From an uncultured Gammaproteobacteria bacterium (GTDB lineage Bacteria > Pseudomonadota > Gammaproteobacteria > Halothiobacillales > Halothiobacillaceae): 17,803 bases of DNA. The stretch spans positions 1-17,803 of the forward strand of contig CALKWL010000009.1 in the NCBI GenBank assembly GCA_938004235.1. The letters run 5' to 3'. Shown piece by piece: positions 15,841 through 17,803 of this stretch. Under the pieces are notes generated by a model. The model had not been told where the DNA came from, ran no database searches, and saw only the letters and a program-made list of their open reading frames with translations. The number at the start of each line of letters is the position of its first letter. Position 1 is the first letter of the stretch. The translations under genes were made by a program, and so were the position numbers.

Positions 15841-15866
15841 CGCAGGCGACTCAGTGAGCACCTGCG
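15841..15866. terminator. Hairpin abutting the stop codon of the NifX-like gene
   Basis: CGCAGG (15841-15846) pairs with CCTGCG (15861-15866), and inside it CTCA pairs with TGAG. It sits immediately downstream of the stop codon of the minus-strand NifX-like gene. No T tract follows on that strand, so it is at best a weak 3' end structure. Confidence 0.3.
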
Positions 15867-16241
15867 TTACTCGTGCTCGTGCTCGTGCTCATGATGGTGG
15901 TGCGCCTCTTCCATGAGATCGGCGCTGGGTTCGCCGCGCAGAAAAGCCTGCACCGCGGCGTCGGGATCGGTTTCCTCGGTCATCCATGCGTTTACGCCCA
16001 TGCGTTGCAGGCGCGACACCATGCCCTGCCCCATGCCCTGGCTGATAAAGGCCGTGATGCCCTCCAGCCCTGGCGGTATCGCATGAGAGCCATGAAAGGT
16101 TTGCTCCATGGTTAATTCGACCAGATGACGCTCGCCGAGCTGGCCGCTTTCGACGGGGTAGATCCAGAACTTGCGGCAACGCCCGGCATGGCCGGTAATG
16201 GTTTTGCGGTTTTGGCTGGTTACGGCAATGCGCTGATTCAT
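15867..16241 (-). CDS. NifX/NifB-type dinitrogenase iron-molybdenum cofactor domain protein with His/Glu tail
   Basis: This encodes 124 residues. The start (MNQRIAVTSQNRKTITGHAGRCRKFWIYPV) and the later GLEGITAFISQGMGQGMVSRLQRMGVNAWMTEE segment fit the DiNase_FeMo-co/NifX-like fold, whose members bind or carry metal-sulfur clusters or cofactors. Many occur in organisms with no nitrogenase. The last 11 residues (HHHHEHEHEHE, 114-124), encoded by a short CTCGTG repeat at 15867-15890, are a likely metal-binding tail. The start codon overlaps the stop of the upstream hydrolase gene (ATGA on the minus strand, 16238-16241), so the two are translationally coupled. No nif genes are in the window, so a nitrogenase role is not implied. 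Confidence 0.88.
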   Translation of the reverse strand: MNQRIAVTSQNRKTITGHAGRCRKFWIYPVESGQLGERHLVELTMEQTFHGSHAIPPGLEGITAFISQGMGQGMVSRLQRMGVNAWMTEETDPDAAVQAFLRGEPSADLMEEAHHHHEHEHEHE

Positions 16242-17068
16242 GTTGGGTCTCCAAAAACAAAGCGCGCTCCCGCATGAGCTTCGACAAAGCGCTCAGGGAA
16301 GCGCGCGCGCAGGTAGCACTGGGCGTTCAGACCAGTGCAGTGGTTGGGCGCCAGCAGTTGCACATCGAGGGTTTCGAGCAAACCGGCGGTGTTGGCCAGG
16401 CGCGTTTCATCGGCGCGCAACAGGTGCGTGCCGCCGATCAAGGCATGGACGGGCAGGCCATGAGTCAATTCGCTGATGTACTCCAGCGTGTTGACCACGC
16501 CCGCATGGCAGCAGCCGAGGATGACGACAACGCCCTCGGGCAAGAGGGCGTAGAGCGCCTGATCGTCGGGAAGCAGGTCTTCGTGCTGCTTGCGGGTATC
16601 GCAATAAAATGGCCCGCCAGTGTCCTCGAACGCATTTCGGCGGGGAATGGGGCCGGTGGCGAACAACCCCGGCAGGATTTCGCACGGCGCTTCGACACGA
16701 TGCAGGGCTTTGATCGCATCAAGGGCGCGTCGCGCCATCTCAGGGGCGCCGATGTCTTTCCCGTCGCGGTTGAATTTCGGTTGGAGCGCATCCGGGTGCA
16801 GGTAAACATCCACGGCGCCGCAACGCTCCAGCGCGGCAGGCAATCCGCCGGTATGGTCGTAGTGTCCGTGGCTGAGCACGATGGCCTCGATGGCGCCAAG
16901 GTCGATGCCCAAATGCTCGGCGTTATGCGTCAGGGTGAGCCCCTGTCCGGTGTCGAACAGGACACTGCGCCCATCGGCGCGCAGATGGAAGGCCAGGCCA
17001 TGCTCGCCGAGCAAGCCGCGTCCGTTGGGCTGGTTCTCGACCAGGACGGTCAATTCGAGGGATTTCAT
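16238..17068 (-). CDS. Metallo-beta-lactamase-fold hydrolase, COG1237-like
   Basis: This encodes 276 residues of the metallo-beta-lactamase fold. The metal motif SHGHYDHTGG gives His67, His69, Asp71 and His72. Later ligand candidates are His188 in LGCCHAGVVNT, His215 in IGGTHLL and His243 in APNHCTG. This pattern and length fit the MJ0301/COG1237 group, often annotated as 7,8-dihydropterin-6-methyl-4-(beta-D-ribofuranosyl)aminobenzene 5'-phosphate synthase. That reaction belongs to archaeal methanopterin synthesis, so the substrate in this bacterium is unknown. GGAGG lies seven bases before the ATG. It overlaps the NifX-like gene, a pairing also seen in other genomes as far as I recall. A strong hairpin at 17087-17112 stands just upstream of its ribosome binding site. 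Confidence 0.88.
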   Translation of the reverse strand: MKSLELTVLVENQPNGRGLLGEHGLAFHLRADGRSVLFDTGQGLTLTHNAEHLGIDLGAIEAIVLSHGHYDHTGGLPAALERCGAVDVYLHPDALQPKFNRDGKDIGAPEMARRALDAIKALHRVEAPCEILPGLFATGPIPRRNAFEDTGGPFYCDTRKQHEDLLPDDQALYALLPEGVVVILGCCHAGVVNTLEYISELTHGLPVHALIGGTHLLRADETRLANTAGLLETLDVQLLAPNHCTGLNAQCYLRARFPERFVEAHAGARFVFGDPT

Positions 17069-17086
17069 GCGCTTACCTCCAAAACG

Positions 17087-17112
17087 AACAAGGCTCCATC
17101 AGGAGCCTTGTT
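17087..17112 (-). terminator. Hairpin between the AhpD-like gene and the hydrolase gene
   Basis: AACAAGGCTCC (17087-17097) and GGAGCCTTGTT (17102-17112) are perfect 11-bp arms with an ATCA loop. Read on the minus strand, the stem is followed by CGTTTT, a short T run, then by the ribosome binding site of the hydrolase gene. It could end the upstream transcript or attenuate readthrough into the hydrolase pair. Confidence 0.6.
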
Positions 17113-17209
17113 ATGATTGCATAAAATTAACTTATGCGTGAGTTTTTCGTGAGCGGCACACGTACTGAGCAGGCATTACGCCCAAGCCCGCACAACACTC
17201 GCGGATCAA

Positions 17210-17554
17210 TCAGGCCTCGCCTTTTTCGTACATATCCAGCGCTTTTTTGACTTCGGCGATATAGGTCATGGCCGGGCCGCCGCCCATCAACATGGCTACT
17301 TTGCACACTTCAACGATTTCAGCATGGGTGCACCCTGCTTTCATCGCCTTGCCGACGTGGATGCCGATGCAGTAGGCGCAACGCGCGGTAATCGCCATGC
17401 CGAGAGCGATCAGTTCCTTGGTCTTTTTGTCGAGCACGCAATCGCAGAGCACTTCATCGCTGAATGCGGTGAAGGTTTTCATCGTGTCGGAGGCTTCGGA
17501 CATCATCATGCCCATGCCTTTTTTAAAGTCGGTCATCGTATCGTTCATGCTCAT
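17210..17554 (-). CDS. Carboxymuconolactone decarboxylase/AhpD-family protein
   Basis: This encodes 114 residues from the ATG at 17554, chosen because AAGGAGAT (minus strand, 17561-17568) lies six bases upstream. The longer frame from 17620 lacks such a site and starts with an unrelated sequence. The Met-rich start (FKKGMGMMMSEAS) leads to the family core KTKELIALGMAITARCAYCIGIHVGKA, with Glu47, redox Cys59-x-x-Cys62 and His66, the AhpD-type active-site set. An extra Cys pair (C37-D-C39) lies in the first part, and residues 70-114 complete the helical bundle. The CxxC suggests a thiol-disulfide or peroxidase-related role rather than true gamma-carboxymuconolactone decarboxylation; the partner is not in the window. 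Confidence 0.9.
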   Translation of the reverse strand: MSMNDTMTDFKKGMGMMMSEASDTMKTFTAFSDEVLCDCVLDKKTKELIALGMAITARCAYCIGIHVGKAMKAGCTHAEIVEVCKVAMLMGGGPAMTYIAEVKKALDMYEKGEA

Positions 17555-17709
17555 GGCGCTATCTCCTTGGGTGGGTTGAAAACTGCGTTTGAAAAACTGT
17601 TCTGGGACGATGCTGAGCATAGGTCGTTCAGCTAACCGCTAGCATACGCCGAATCGAAGCTAGACCCCATGCGTGACGCGTGTATGAACCCGCGACGCCC
17701 TCACTAATA

Positions 17710-17737
17710 CTGAAAAACTCATCCATGAGTTTTTCAG
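17710..17737. repeat. 28-base perfect palindrome near the right end
   Basis: CTGAAAAACTCAT (17710-17722) and its complement (17725-17737) flank a CC centre. The GAAAAA...TTTTTC arms around a CATCCATG-type centre are built like hairpin 5 of the left element (160-193). Imperfect pairing continues at 17741-17792 (GATCGAGCCCGG against CCCGGACTCGATC), so this may be the start of another serial-hairpin element that runs off the window. Confidence 0.6.
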
Positions 17738-17803
17738 CCCGATCGAGCCCGGTGGGCTTACGCCAGCTTCGCGTTCACGCCCGGACTCGATCGCGACAAA
17801 TCA

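Noticed and set aside
15867..16241. Evidence for nitrogen fixation
   Set aside because: A NifX-type domain alone does not imply nitrogenase. No nif genes are in the window, and such small proteins are common in non-fixers.
16274..17116. 280-codon open frame on the plus strand
   Set aside because: It is antisense to the MBL-fold hydrolase, whose metal motifs are all present on the other strand.
17555..17620. Longer N-terminus for the AhpD-like protein
   Set aside because: The added 22 residues read through the AAGGAGAT ribosome binding site of the inner ATG and have no family similarity.

Overview
The window reads as a piece of a proteobacterial chromosome, most likely from the Gammaproteobacteria. 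The evidence is a moderately high GC content, canonical E. coli-like ribosome binding sites, a tripartite-type RND efflux pump, Pseudomonas-like REP hairpins (7391-7442) and many other small repeats. The genus cannot be named. The first 48 bases are not biological: they match the Illumina P5/TruSeq read-1 adapter with one mismatch, so this is the end of a draft contig.

Left half (254-7339): three tandem, same-strand genes encode large paralogous secreted lipoproteins of 689, 686 and 678 residues. Their signal peptides and first ~190 residues are nearly identical in patches, while the rest has diverged. The patches are shared in different pairwise combinations, which is the mark of gene conversion or recombination within an array. 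The conserved later part (disulfide-type Cys pairs, a GCYGWY motif, a Gly/Ser-rich alternating beta-hairpin around residues 440-490, and a conserved C-terminal module) recalls beta-barrel pore-forming toxins of the leukocidin/haemolysin type. That is inference only. A frameshifted remnant of an unrelated lipoprotein lies between copies 2 and 3.

Middle (7542-14041): a secreted GH5 endoglucanase with an Ig-like domain and two C-terminal CBM2-type cellulose-binding domains. It is followed by a translationally coupled RND efflux pair, a lipoprotein membrane-fusion protein and an inner-membrane transporter of the TriC-like type with Arg at the AcrB Lys940 position. No outer-membrane channel and no regulator gene is present in the window.

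Right part (14445-17554), all on the minus strand: an AhpD/carboxymuconolactone decarboxylase-family protein, a metallo-beta-lactamase-fold hydrolase (COG1237-like) overlapping by ATGA with a NifX/NifB-type dinitrogenase-cofactor-domain protein that has a His/Glu tail, then a protoglobin and a Roadblock/LC7 protein. The latter two suggest gas or redox sensing linked to small-GTPase-type signalling.

The intergenic regions are unusually rich in structured repeats: serial-hairpin arrays at 49-193 and 14184-14410, a second family bounded by TTACGCA/TGCGTAA termini at about 2518-2665 and 15740-15811, REP-type hairpins, and a 28-base palindrome near the right end. No tRNA, rRNA, CRISPR array, transposase or prophage gene was seen.
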